From Karalla daura (lineage: Eukaryota > Chordata > Actinopteri > Chaetodontiformes > Leiognathidae), in assembly GCA_029224185.1 (NCBI GenBank), contig CM055189.1:22682055-22746054 (forward strand): a DNA stretch of 64,000 nucleotides, in the 5' to 3' direction. Of the stretch, positions 49,144 through 63,362 are shown in pieces (position 1 is the first letter of the stretch; every line of letters starts with the position of its first letter). The position numbers and the translations under genes were made by a program. The notes under the pieces were generated by a model, which was given only the letters and a program-made list of their open reading frames with translations, was not told where the DNA came from and did no database searches.

Positions 49144-51002
49144 TCAGTTGGTTTTGCTCTTTTCATAAGTAAACTTCTTGATGTTGTTGGTGATCCAGTC
49201 ACTGAAGGCAGAGACGCGGGTGAACACGGAGGGCTTCTTGTCTTTGATGCAGCCCTGTGGTCCGAAGCTGACGATACCATGCACCTCCCAAGCCACTCTC
49301 TCTCCAGCAAACTCGCAGGCAAACGGACCCCCAGAGTCACCCTGTGGGAGAGCAGCGGCGGGAAGTCACCCATTATACACTGTGCGTGCAACGCATTGGT
49401 GAACATTTGATTTTGACAGCTGCTCTAAATCCCCTCTGTGCACTGGAATTTGTCGAGCTCGGTCTCCGGTCCTCTCACGTTCTGCTCTTTCTTGAGGAAC
49501 GCCTGCGCTGTGCCTCATAAAGCTCTGTTGATTCCCAAAGCCTGTTGAACTGAATGTCTGATCTTGCCATGTCCCTGCATGCATGTTCACCCGTTATAAC
49601 AAACAAATTACGGTCCCACAGTGTTCCTGTTCCTTTGTCCGCCTGCAAACGGGGCAGCTTTTTCGCCATCAAGGTTGAATGATCACAAACAAAGGCTGTT
49701 ACATAAAAAGACATCACAAACATGCGAGGCCGGCGCACTTATGTAATGCGTGAGAAATGTTTGAAGAGAACAATGGGAACCGTTATCATCTAAATAACAC
49801 CACTGCATGTAAAAATGGCGAGCGATACTGTGTTTGGATTCGTTTTCCTGTCCTCTCACCTGGCAGGCTGACTTCAGCTCGTCCGGGGACTCGTAGCCTG
49901 CACAGATCATGGAGGGCCTGAGGGTGTCCCACCAATAGGCAGGCTTGCTGCAGGTCTGGAAGTCAATTATTGGAAGGGCTGCCTGATTTAGCTTCTCGGC
50001 CACTTGCGGCATCAGGTTACCTAAGATGAATGTGAAGTGTTAGGGTTTGAGTTGTTGTGAAGGGCAGAGACACACGCACATCAATAGAAGTTTCTACAGT
50101 GCAGGTAAGGTAATGGATGAATGGCTGGATAATACAGTGCAGGGGGGAATACTATGACACTTCTACCGCCCTGTCTCGAGCGGATGATTAACGTACAGCT
50201 CTCGCAGGATGTTGAAACGCGTGATAGCTCCCACCTTTCTCATCTCCCCAGCCGGTGACAAAGCATGGTGTCCCAGCAGGCATCACTACCCCGGGGCTCG
50301 GCAGACAGATGGGGCTGATCTCCCTCGTCATATTGACGGGCTTGCTCAGATGCACCAGGGCGATGTCGTTGGTGATGTCACTCTTATCCGTTTCGTAGAC
50401 GAAGCCCTCGTGGCGGATGATACCATCCACCTTATAGCACTCCTCTGCCGAGGGTACGTCCATGGAGGAGTTCATGTGGTGCTTCCCCAGACACATGCGC
50501 CAGAAGTTGGGCACGTTCAGCGGGCTGGGAACGACATGGAGGGTTTGGGATTTTTCGATCAACCATCGCACAAGAATGCTTGGGGACTACTTTTGAGTCG
50601 CTTGCAATTTGATCGACAAATACTTTTTTTTATCATAGTTGCTTTGAATATATTACTCATAAGATGCTGTGCACTATGGGTCTTTCACAAGTGGATACGT
50701 ACAACATGAAACAGTGGGCAGCTGTTAGAATCCATTCTTCATGAATCAAAGAGCCTCCACAGCCGTGCATGTAGGGTATAGGTGGCATTGGTGAAGCCTG
50801 TGTGAAGACAAATGCACTTAGTCTAAATGACTGCTCTTCTCTGCCGCAGCGCTTACCCAGGCACAGGGAGGAACTGGACTTATCTGTACCTGCATGGAGA
50901 CTTGCCAGGGCCAGGAATGAGGGGTTGCTTCTATCCCATTGACGACCCTTGTAGCGGTGTTATTGGGTTGCACTGCTGGGCTTCCACAATTCTCAGGCCA
51001 GA
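49144..51002 (-). CDS. Polyprotease serine protease domain 2 (C-terminal)
   Basis: Exons 50890-51002, 50703-50797, 50235-50524, 49860-50020 and 49144-49341; visible residues about 1062-1346. Activation site R|VVNGIEATPHSWPWQVSMQ. Triad: His in LTAAHC (codon 50714-50716), Asp in NDIALV (50365-50367), Ser in GDSGGP (49333-49335). The residue six before the catalytic Ser is again Ser, so no trypsin-like specificity. Ends ITNNIKKFTYEKSKTN and stop. Exon number and phases match protease 1 exactly. Confidence 0.93.
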
Positions 51003-54000
51003 CTGAGAAGAGAGATTTACAATGAAATCATCTGGAAATAAGCTATTATGTGTCATCCAGTAGAATCAAGTGACATCAGAAATCAGAGATTCAGCCAGTT
51101 TCAGGTCCCACTGCACCTTATTATATTACCGTACTTATTACCAAAGTCCAAACTTGAAAATGGTTGCTCTTCCACTCACCAATTGTGATGTTGTCCCATG
51201 GATTGGAGGGTGGTGGAGGTAGAGTTGGGATGGAAGCACTATCAATGGCCCAGTAACCACGGAAACCGCTCTGTTGATTTTCTCCATTACTCAAAAAGCG
51301 AATGATGACTGTGTCGTTAGGGATGGTGACGATGGGTGGACGAGCGAAGCCACAGTATTTACCTGCAGCACAGGAGAAAATGTTTATACACCAAAACTGA
51401 CATCAAAGTGGAAAAGATTTGAATCACAAATCTGACTCCAGACTTAAGCTCCGTTTTGTTTGTTTTTCTCCAAAACTGTGGCAGTCTTCAAGATTCAAGA
51501 TTATTTAGGGATTTAACTTCAAGTTTTGACCAGGATGTTAAACCCAGAGCTGGTGCATACAGAGGTGAAACAATGACTTGGTCACACCTCTGCTGACTGC
51601 ATACGAGAGAGAGTTCTTTAACCAACCTATAGATGCCATGGTTCTTCCGTTGAAGATCTCCACGTAATCCACACAGTTTCCAAGCATGTTTGTAGCTTGC
51701 AGTTCAAAGTGAGTGAAGCCTACAATGATGTTCTTTGTTGAAGGAATGTGGATGCGCCACGTGCACAAGGATGTAGCGCCGTAGTCGCCGTGGGGCCAGT
51801 TAGGAGAGGTGAATTCACCAGACATGTTGCTGAAGAGCCCTCCACAAGACACTGCGTGTGTTCAACAGGAGGGAGAGACAGAGAGGGGGAGAGAGACAGA
51901 GGAAAGGAAAAGAAAAACCGTGAGATATTTTCGGCCCGAACTGTATTCCATCGACGTCTCTGCAGTTTTTCTTTTCTCCTGTCTTACCCTGAGCAGGGTC
52001 CACTGCCTTCCAGGAAGCCCTGAAGCCCGTGTCCACCACCTTGTCATTGGAGGTGAATTTGATGGTTAGTTTGTTCTCACTGCTCACCACGTCTGGAGGG
52101 GACACGTGGCTGCAGTATGTTCCTGAAGACAAACAAACATGCCATGACTGTCTTGTTTCTTTGTGATATTGACTGGAATGCATTGCATTTTTCATCAGCA
52201 TGTATCAATATGTACTTAGCAATGTTTTTGTATCCAGTCGCCTCCCATTTTGACTATTATTCAGATGTCTCTTAACTGTGTTTGTGTATGTTGGTTTCCT
52301 GAATCTGTGGCCTTTGTACGCTGGGAGGTGTCAAGCTGGGATGGGTTAAGTATAATACCTTTAGTAACTGCTGAAAGGTTTGAGAGGGGTCCGTGTGGTG
52401 TAACATAAAGCAAAGTAATCACATCAAAGAATGGCTGGGGAAATGTGAGCTCAGTCGGAGAGAATAAGAGAGACTGGCTCACGTACCGAGGCTTCCGAAG
52501 CTGTCAGAGAGACTGACTTTGTCATTTATGCACGCCTGACTCTCCTCCAGAGAGAAATTGTGGAAATGGAGATGGACCAGTTTGCCAGCGGGCACCTGGA
52601 TGTTCCACTGGCAGCTGGCTTTGTTGTTGTAGCCATGAGGGAAACCCATAGAGGACAGAGTGCCTTCTGTGCCAGTCAGGTCCTTTGGCCCTCCACAGCC
52701 AGATGCTGCACAGGGAGGACAGAGGGTGAAAAACTGCAAGAAATCCTTTGTACCATATTTAGTTTTAAAGCAAAGTGGGTCAGTTTGGACCGGCTGAATT
52801 CGTACTGTGCTCATTGTACATGTCCCTGCGGATGACATTCTCAATCCAGGGGAGGTAGGCAGAGGAGCGAGTGAAGACGGACGGCTTCTTATCCATGATG
52901 CATCCCACAGGTCCGAAGCTGGTTATACCATGGACCTCCCAACGTGCCCCAGGGTTATCCTGGCACACCAGAGGACCGCCTGAATCCCCCTGTCAAACAT
53001 CAAAATCACCATCAGCATCGTCTCGAGCGCCATGTGTGAGAACGTCACACTGACAATCAGTGTGTTTATCCCTACCTGACAGACAGACTTCAGCTCATCG
53101 GGCAGGGTGTAACCGCAGCAGATCATGGAGGGCTTGACCTGGAACCACCAGTAATCCATCCTTTTGCAGGTGTCATAGGGCACAACAGGCAAGGCCACCT
53201 GGTTAAGGGCCTCTGCGACTTTAGCATTCATGGAGTCACCTGGTGATCAGATGAGACGGCTCACATTGTTACAAACGCCTCTAACAGGGAAGCAGAAACG
53301 CAGGCGTCATTTGCACATGAAGGCCAGCAGAGGGCGTGCAAACTGTACACCAATGAATCTTTAAGTCCTGGGGTGAAACTCTGAAGATGCTGTATCATTT
53401 GAGCAGGTATAAAATAACCAGTTTATGGTCATCACAAAGAATTAAATGCAGACGGCCGTACCGGTCTCATCTCCCCAGCCGCTGGCGTAGCACTTCTTGC
53501 CTCCAGGAAGCACTTCCTCCTGAGAGGGAAGGCAGGCGTACGAGATCTGAGTGCTGGGCGTGACCTCTCCGTCCAGCCTGACCAGGGCAATGTCAAACTC
53601 CACCGTGGGCACCGTGGGGTACTTGAAGCCCTCGTGGCGATAGATGCCCGATACGCCGAAGCAGAGCTCACTGGGCTCTGTGTAGGTCAGGTTGTGTTTG
53701 CCCAGGCACATGCGCCAGCGCTGCAGCTCGTCGGCATATCTGCGGAGCACATGGGCAGGACGAATCGATAGCTTAGTCTTCAGCCGGTGCACAGCAGACA
53801 GGCTGAGACACGGGTCGCTGTCGCCGCAAAGCTGCGGTGGTGTGCCGGGGCCGTCTAGTTAACTAAAGCCAGACACATTTGTATGTGCTTATGTCCGTGG
53901 CTTGTGGCCGCGTGTTCATCCTGGCTGACACAAGAAAGCCGTATAACACCCGGGCTCCTCCCTGCACTCGCATCGTCCCACAAAGGGGGCTGCAGACCAT

Positions 54001-57000
54001 TATCCAAGGCGTTGAGGCATTACTAACAAGGTATTGCTTTTGCACCCTAATAAGCCTGAGGTAAAAGCACAGTGTCTCCTGAGATTAAGCAAATGGGCAT
54101 CGAGAAAGTTTGAGGACACTGTGGGAAACACTTATAAAACCTGATCGACCCTACACGTTTTTATTTCTTCCTCCATGTACTTTATGAGAGGGGGACGATG
54201 GAGAACATTTACCTTATGAAGCAGTGGGCTGCTGTAAGCACCCAGTTCTTATGAATGAGAGTACCCCCACAGGTATGGAAGAAGATGGGTTCTGGGCGAC
54301 TATCTGGCCAGACCTACGACAAACACAGGGAGACAGGAAGCAGGTGAGGACATCGACGAGCATCTTTGAACCGATCTCTGTCGAACCAGTTGCTCCCTGA
54401 TATCACTCTAACCCACATCAGTAACAACTTCATTTAATCTGAATTTGCTCTTTTGAGATCACTGTGAATTCTGATGACATCTAAATGTGAGTTCCCTACA
54501 TGTATCATTTATAAGCGGAGTCACTCACCTGCATGGACACTTGCCAGGGCCAGGAGTGCGGCGTGGCAGGCTCTCCATTCACGATGCGCGACTTAATATT
54601 AGGAGGAATGGCTGGTTCCCCACATTTGGTGGGCCAGTCTGGAAAGAAAATGAAAGAAAATGGGTTGTCTGTGCACATGTGAATTTGTTTGTGTGTAAAC
54701 AAGGCCTAGATCTACAGTTCACGCCTGCAGCTGACAGATAAGCCATGTGTTGCCAAGGAAAGTGGCATTGGCTCAGATGCTCTGATTTCTTTAAGAAAAA
54801 AAAAAAGGTAAATCCAATCACATCAGTTTGACACGGACAGCTGCAGGGAACTATGTCTGTCTGTTGCTGGCTTTCACTTATCTAGTCTGCATTTATGGAT
54901 TCAGCGTGCCTCCATTCACAATTCTCTCACTCTCCTTCCTTTGACCATAACGTAAAAACCCAGCGGCACTAGATTCCATCTGTAAAACTCTATTTCAGCA
55001 AGCAGCTTCAGAGGAGCCTGGGCCACCTGGGGCACAAGGGGCTGGGTGAAGGGTGAGGACTGGGTGACGGCCAGCGAGCAGGCAAAGCGATGCAGGCTGC
55101 CACATCTCAGTGTTTCTGTTGTGGTCAAATCAGATTGTTTTACGGCGCATCCAGGAGGAGGGGCATTGGCAGAGATGAGCTTAGGAGAAAGAGGGGGGGG
55201 GGTACGAGGAAAGCAGGTGCTTTGAAGGGAGGTCCCCATGGATCTTAAGAGGTGCTGTTTGAAACTCAGCTATTGCTAGCCTGAAGTCAGTATACTATAG
55301 AGTAGATCTGGAAAGGAACCTTACTCAAGAAAATCCCAATACCCCCAAATGTCTGTCACCAAAATTACTAGGTTATGTAACAGCTGTCTCCCGGATGAAC
55401 ATCCTGTGTTTAATTTGTATAGTCCGGATAAATTAGCATGAGCAGTTCAGACAAATATCATGACCAATGTCAGCATGGGATTGTCAGTCTGTCCACATTT
55501 CTGTCCAAGTCCAATACTTGCTCTTGACGTTTGACTTTTGTTTTGCCATCCTAGCAACATATGTTCTTCAGCATCTTCCCCATGCCCAGTTGTTTTCCCC
55601 TGCCGAAGGCAAACTTAGTCTGCCTGCTGTCTGCTGCACTGAAAATAGCTGCCTGCTGTGTTTGGAGATGGGAGCTGATGAGATGAAAGTTCCCGGGCAG
55701 TAAATCAGGTGTTAATTCTCTGTGGGTTCCAGCACAAAGAGCGATGTGCTTGATCTCCTATCTATCCATCTAGGCTGATGCACAGTTGACGTGATCCTCA
55801 AACAGCTCCTTAAAATATTCCAGTGTCATTGCAGTGACGATTCAGCAGCCTGACGCTGGCTCACGTCTATACACTACCTATGGGTATGTCGTCCCAGGGG
55901 TTTGGTGGAATAGGCGCGTCAGTGGGAGCAGGCTTCGTGGGGTCTGTGGTCCAGTAAGCCCTGAAGCCTTTAGCCTCGGTAAACAGATCCGCATGGAAAC
56001 GAATCACCAGCCTGTTGCCCATTGTGTGGATGGGCTGAGGCTTTGCAGTCCCACAGAGTGGACCTAAATGTAAAACAGTTTGACAGAGTGATATTATGGA
56101 CATACAAGGAAACAGTCTTGGTTGATGCAGTCACAATGCTGATACACACTGTCAGTGATGGGATCCATACATTTTCAATGATGGGTTTGTTTTAGATTTA
56201 TAGTTTATAGCTGAACTTACCATAACCTGCAATCAGCGCGTTGGTGGCAGAATTGATATCGAACACCATTATGTTATCATAGCATTTGCCCGATAAGAGA
56301 TCTTTGGCTTCCAGGTCAAAGTGGGTGAAATTCAGTGTGATTTTCTTTCCCAGAGGTACAGCGATGTTCCACATGCACTCAGAGTTTCCCTTGTAGTTCA
56401 TTGGCCAGTTCTGAGACGCGATAACCCCTGTGTTCTCTTTGGAAGAAAAGCCACAGCCCTGGACCTCTGAAAAGTGGAGAGGGAATAACCATAACATGAT
56501 TACTATTATACTTCATGTATTCATACCTCTCCTAAAATAAATCTGTCTCATAAGGATTTTTACTTTTGAATGCCATTTTGCAGAGAATAATATTATATGA
56601 ATAAAATTCATACCATCGCTTGTAATTCAGCACTGCTGTTTCACTGAAGGCAAATTCCCACCATTGCATAAAAGATCTAACATTATTCAATGCCTGATTA
56701 TCTCGCTGAAAAAGATAAGGATGTTTTATCTCTTAGCTCTTACGATTCTCACTGCTCTCCTAACAGTGTTTTTGAGTTCACGCTGCCTGCGCAATGAGTG
56801 TGCTGCCTTTATTAATATGTGACAGAGGAGTGCAATGTTTTATGGCTGCTCTTAATGAGGCGTTGAGCTGCTACAGCAGGTGTGAGTGTGTTCCTGTTGG
56901 TGTGCATGTGTGTGTGTGTGCCTGTGACTGTGTGTGTTTGTCCTGGGCACCTGTGATATCCTCAGGATACACAGCCTCCCACTTGGCAGAGAATCCGCGG

Positions 57001-59147
57001 TCGGTGAGGCGGCTGTCGGACTGGAAGGTGACATATAGGGAGTGAGTGGCGCTGACCATCACTGGGGGGAGGATGTAGCCACAGTGTGTGCCTGAGGACG
57101 AGCCAGAGGAAGGACAGAGGTAAAAGATGGATGCGACTGCAGAGAGAGAGCACAACCAGGAACGGGCATGGCGACGGCTCAGAAAATGCCACTGAAACAG
57201 ATTAGAGTGGTTAATACTGTCAGCGCTGTGAAATGTGTATGAGTGCAAGCTGCAGAGGCACCAGCCACCGGATGAAGTGTGAACAAAACATCAGCGGCAT
57301 CACTGGCAGACTATGAACACAAAGGATACCACAAAGCGTGATGTTTGCAAACACCCCTGGCAGATACAAAGTGCGACTGAAACATGAGATGCTGCTTATT
57401 AGTGCAGCTAAATCGAGAAGAATCAACGGTTCAGTCCGCAGCCTTCGATGTGTGACTCTGCAGATGCAGGCAATTAAAGGGGAACCTCCTGTACAATGGT
57501 TGCATGGGCTATTTACCTTTGCTCTGTGGTGCCGATATAGAACCTATGGGATGTTGGTCTAATCTGAAATGCCTATGTGAGCTATTTTACAAACCCTTTT
57601 ACTGCCCCCTTTGCAGTCCTTGACAGCTCAGATCTGCTGCTCTTTGATCCTTATCTGGCAACCACAAGTCGGCTTTATGCTGACTGGCCAATAGAAATAT
57701 CACATGACGTTTCTTTTACATCAAGTCTGATATGTTTGGTCCAGTGTAGACTACCATGAGCGCCCAAATCCTAGTTCTTTAAATTCTTTGTAGAAACCTG
57801 TTCAGAGCATTGTATTTTGAGCCTCAGCCACAGGCTAAAGAGAAGCTACTATAGCGGTTACAGAGAATAGTAGTTGCAGAGGTTAAGAAATCAATATGCT
57901 GGCTCGCTGATGTCACTTTAGCCAACAAATTCTCATTTTACTTCTTTACTTCATGTCATCCTACTTGAAGGGCTCATTGGGATCCTCATTCCCTCTACAG
58001 TGAAATAACAGGACTCAAACCAATATCACACTCTCATCACCTAGCTACATGAGTAGCACAGAGAACGTGTGCTTGGCTCAGCGCTTTAGTCCTTGAAAAC
58101 TCAGCAGCTGATAAAGCTATATCAGCCTGCCTACAGCCACTAAAGGGAATAATAAGGAGAGGCAATGTACAGTTTGCAGAGCAAAGAAGACCCTAAGCGA
58201 GAGCTTTACTGCACGGGACAGATACTGCCCCACTATCTACATTGCAGCTTTAAGCCAAAGTCCTCTAATGCAGTCACGGGTCATATTCTATTCTGATATG
58301 TATACTCAAATATTGTCGCGGTGCCTCACAGTCCAAATTTGAAGGACGAGAGGAGTTTCTAAACTGCAAGTTCACAGCTGCTGCTATTTCGGTGTCAGAA
58401 AGATGGAAGTGGCCAGGTAAAGCATAGGCGCAGCAAAAATCTGAAAATGTTAGATGCATTGTGAGGTCAAGACATTAAGTTAAAGGGATGCAAATACGCA
58501 GCTTGTCCAACTGAAAGCCTGAAAAGAAAAAAAACGGTGTCATTAATGCAAAAGAGTAAATAACAGTTAAGTGATGTCATGGCTCACCTAGTATGCTGTA
58601 ATCGTCGGAGATGACCAGTTTGTCCTCCGTGCATTGTCCGGTCTCTCCTGTGATGGCCATGTCAGTGATGTGCAGCTTAACCAGGAAGCCCTTGGGCACA
58701 GTAATCTTCCAGGAGTTGCGCAGATGAGCGGGATATGGATTTGGGAAACCCTCAGACTGGAGCACTCCTTTACGCCCATTGAGGATTACTGTGTCATTAC
58801 CTCCTGTCAATTACAGCACAGGGCGTACTGTTGGAAACATCTTATAATCGCGTTTACGCCTCATTATGTAAATTGTCGTCAGGAGAAGGGGAAGAAGGGG
58901 TTTTCTGCGTCTGCGCAAGGCTTATTGTGAATTTATTCTGCCGTTTGTTTGATGAGAAACAGCTTGCTTTATTACAAAACTGCCCCGTCATGTAGTACTT
59001 TAATTGGGCTCTGGGAAGAAAGGGTCTGTCTGCCAATAGCTTTAATACACTGGTGATAAAGCTCGAGGGGGTTTCCACTCCTACGCACTCAGCTACATGC
59101 ATTCATCCTTGTTTAGTAGCTGTCACTTGATCTGAGCTGCTGCAGGG

Positions 59148-59245
<98 letters not shown>

Positions 59246-61279
59246 AGGGAAAGTGATTACGTAAGGTGTATCTCGCTGGATCTCACTGAACAGGTAATAA
59301 CCATAAGGGTCCACACTGATAACAACATATCTGCTAATTGTGCTTCAGAGGTAACTTTGAAGCGACGACAGGGCACAGTTTGACAGATAAAAAAATATCC
59401 GAGGTCAGCTAAAAAAAAACAAAAAAAACATTGCACTGAATGGCTGCTGGCTCAGCAGCACTGACACTGATGCTGTCATTTGGTGGCGAGGCAAACATGT
59501 CGCTCAGATGAAATGTGTCTAATGGTGAAAGGAAATAAAGGACTCAATTGAACTTGCTTATTTTAGGAGGTGAAATCAAGTGGTCAGTTTGAAGAGGACT
59601 GGGCTTGCTTACCGTGAGGTGGAGTAGGAAGGGGAGCTGTGGTCGGTCGTGGCGTTTTCGGCGAGGTGGGTCTCAGGGTGGGAAGAACAGGAGGAATACT
59701 GGACTTGGTGTAAACTGCTCTGAATCCTTTAGCGGTCATGCCGTTGTCCGATTTGAAGACCACCACCATTGTGTTGCCGCTGGATTCCACTGGATCTGGT
59801 AATTTCTTCCCGCAGAACTGACCTGTGATGGAATAAATAACCCCAGAAACATCCCAGACATTTCATTTCGGATGACGTCTGTGCAGACAGACACAGTAGA
59901 CAAAATAGTTCTCCAGATCTCCTCAATCTTTTAATTATGCTCATCTTTTATTCATATGACCACACTGTTGACATTACTGTTGCTGAACAAGTCCTATTTG
60001 TATCCCAGTCCTATTTCGTTCTGACTGCAGTGCCAAAAGACGGCTTTAATAACTGTGATGAACAGATCACCTCCAGCTTTGACGCAATCTCGACAGATGT
60101 GAGGACATCTTGTAGCCTACTTCAAAACAACCCCGGTTGACATGTGTGAAAGGCACGTTCACTCTCTTCCTCCTCTAATCCTCGCTACGTATCATACATC
60201 ATGTCAAGCTTACCTAATGTGGTACCCAGCTTGTCATCGTAGACCTTAACAAAGTCTCCGCAGACGTCAGGGACCAGGTCAAAGAAAGTAAATGTCAGAC
60301 GAACCCTCTCGCCTTCAGGCACCATGATTTTCCACTGGACCAAGGCAGAAATAAAGAGAGAGCACACACACACACACAGAGTGACTTAAACATGCACAGA
60401 CAGATTTGCCCAAATAGTTTTTCCTTTTGCCTTTAAAGATTACCCAAATGGCAGTCCACCCATCCCTGGACTTTCAGCACAATTCAATGTATGACTGATT
60501 TTTGTCACTGATTCTGCTCTTGTTTGGACAGGTGGCGACTTGTTCAAGCTAAGCACGGCGAGATGAAATTATGATGACAGCGGGACAACTGTCTGCATGG
60601 GACTCGGCGTCCAAACACTGATGTATGTATATCACTGATATGTATCACTGATGAAGAGGCCGTGCTATCGGCACAAGTGTTCATAGCTGAGGGGTTTACT
60701 TTGAGATGCTAATTGTTAATCAGTGGTTTCCTAAGGGGCACTCAGCAATCAATATAACCACAGTGAACGACACTGTGGAGCATACATGTAGCAGTATGAA
60801 TGAACAGTATGGTGTTAGAGTATGTTTCAGGCACTCGTCTAATATTGAGTAGCACTTCATTTACACAAAGTAACTTCTTGAGGATTAAAGGTAATAGTGT
60901 TTTGTTTGTCTTTTTTTTCAAAAAAGCCCTCTTAAACATATTTTCCTCCTTCTTTTCCGACAGATTTCCTGCATTTAAACCGGTGGCCTGTTGCCTGTGA
61001 AGCCTGAAACCAGCCGAGAGGCGTCGGAGCACTCTGTGAGTGTGAGGGAACCCGCAGAGCCGGCTGATAGCTCTCTGTGGCTTTGTCACTACCACTGACC
61101 CCCTGTCTCATTATGCTCAGCGATATACACTCAAAACAGCAAGTACAACATCTTGAAGGGGAACGCTGGAAACAAGATGGGTCAATGGGTCAAAGAGTGG
61201 ACATTGTCCCGGATCAACATATTCTGATTTACATGCTGTTTCCAGGGTGTCGCTCAGTATTAACCATGTAGCTGCCACT

Positions 61280-61322
<43 letters not shown>

Positions 61323-63286
61323 CAGTACCTGGTACAGGGCTCCACTCAAGTAGTCCTTCTCAGGTGCACCGGGGGTCATCATCTCCCCCTGGTCACCTTG
61401 GAGAAAGCCTCCTGCTCCGGCCAGCGCTGACAGGTGGAAAGATGAGAGAGGGCCCTTCAGCTCCACACACACACACCTCAAAGATACCCACATCCACCCC
61501 TCCATCCTCGCCCACACCCGTTTTCAACGTTCACTTTCTGGGTCAATCACACGCTACAAAACAGGTATCCAGCATCATAGCAGCGTCGAGGCGACTGTCC
61601 TGCTGAAACCCTGTGGGTTTGCACTCGTCCTCTTACATTCTGTGAGCTGCGGATCCACGGCCTGGTAAGAAGCCTTGAATCCCTTGTTTGTGTTCGCATC
61701 GTTGGTGTCGAAGAACACCGTCAGCTGGTTGGTCAGCGACACGACAGGCTGGGGTTTGCTGGAGCCACAGTATTTACCTGCAAATACAGTTCATGTAGTT
61801 ACAGGAGGTCGAGAAGACTCAGAATGTCCAAAGGGCTAAAAAAATATCCACCGAGAGTATTTCCTGTTAACATATCAAAGAGGCATTCGTTTATCCCACT
61901 GAATAAGCATTGCACCTATCAATAATGTAAAAGTGTATTCTCGCCAGTAACCATGGCTTTGAATCTGAAATCAACACATCTTTGTTCATTTTACAAATGC
62001 GCCCCCCTCCCTTGTTTGGCTCCGTGCCCGGGTCTGCCCTGCCTGTCCTGGGTTTATTTGCCTCTAAATAACAAAGCGAAGAGCAGAAATCAAACATGTC
62101 TGTGAACCAAGTGCCCCGCTTTCTACTCTGCAGCCTGGCTGGAGAATGCAGAGCACAGACTGTGTCCTAGTAAGTGAAGCAGTGTGCAGTGGAGCAGCGG
62201 GGCTGTGTGTGTGGCTCGCTAGCAGAGCCAGGCCATGGATGGATGGGCTGATTTGAGCATGACATCAAAGCTGCCACTGCAGCCTGATGGAGCTGCTGGA
62301 TCTCTCAGAAGTATACTTCTATCTGTCTGTCTCTCTGTCTGGAAATGTGACAGCGACATCCTCGACCACTCTAATTTGTCTCATTTGTTTTGCAATTAAC
62401 TGAATATTCACCAATGATTCCCAGGTCGTCTCGCAGTGTGACAAAGTCTCTGGTGCAGAGGTTTGAGTCCTCCACAGCGAAGTCGTCGAACCACAGATGG
62501 ATCACCTGCAACAGAAGCATGCAGAGGTGTTTCATCTCTGCGTTTCCAATCTGGGAGGCTGATAAGGCAGATGCACCGCTGACAGCTAAGACGCGACAGG
62601 CCCAGAGTGAAATATGAGTTTGTGCACGTCTGCATCTGTCAGTGCGCAGGCAGACGCATCTATGAGAGTCTGTGTTTGCCCTGCATGTCACTGCTTTCAT
62701 GAGTGTTTCAAGATAGCACAAGGAAGGCAGGAAGGCTGCTGACAGAGAACAAAGGATCCAGGACTGTGTCGTCCTGTGGACGTGGGGGAGAAGAGCTGAG
62801 GGGAAAGAAGAAGGAGACGAGGCAGCCATCTGTCCGAGACGAGGCCTCAGCACTCAGCCAGCTGTCCTCCGCTGCCTGGCCTCACATAAGACAACATCCA
62901 GGAACAACAGCACCTTGACAAACTCTGGTGATTAAGCAGCGGGACAGGCGCTATAAAAGACTCTCCTGAAGGAGACACGTAAGTGAACTGTTCAGATCAG
63001 AATGAATGTTCCGAGATGCTCTTCAAGAGGAAGTGCACTGCAGCATATTTATTCCTGTAGCAGTCTCCTGTTGTAACCCCAAGCTGCTTCCTGTGACTGA
63101 GTCTGAATCAGCTATTAGCCAAACCTCACTTTCATCTTTGGTCTATTTAAAGGCCGTCTACGCTGCAATCAAAATGTCAAATAAAGCATATAGAGTTCAC
63201 TTTAAAGCCTCCCCTTTGCCTACATTTTATCCAAGAATTTCACTCTTGCATAACTCACATAACTTAAGTCTGACTGATTGAGTGAC

Positions 63287-63362
<76 letters not shown>

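Noticed and set aside
63288..63361. CRISPR-like or tandem-array system
   Set aside because: Simple GATT microsatellite with no spacers; the organism is a vertebrate.
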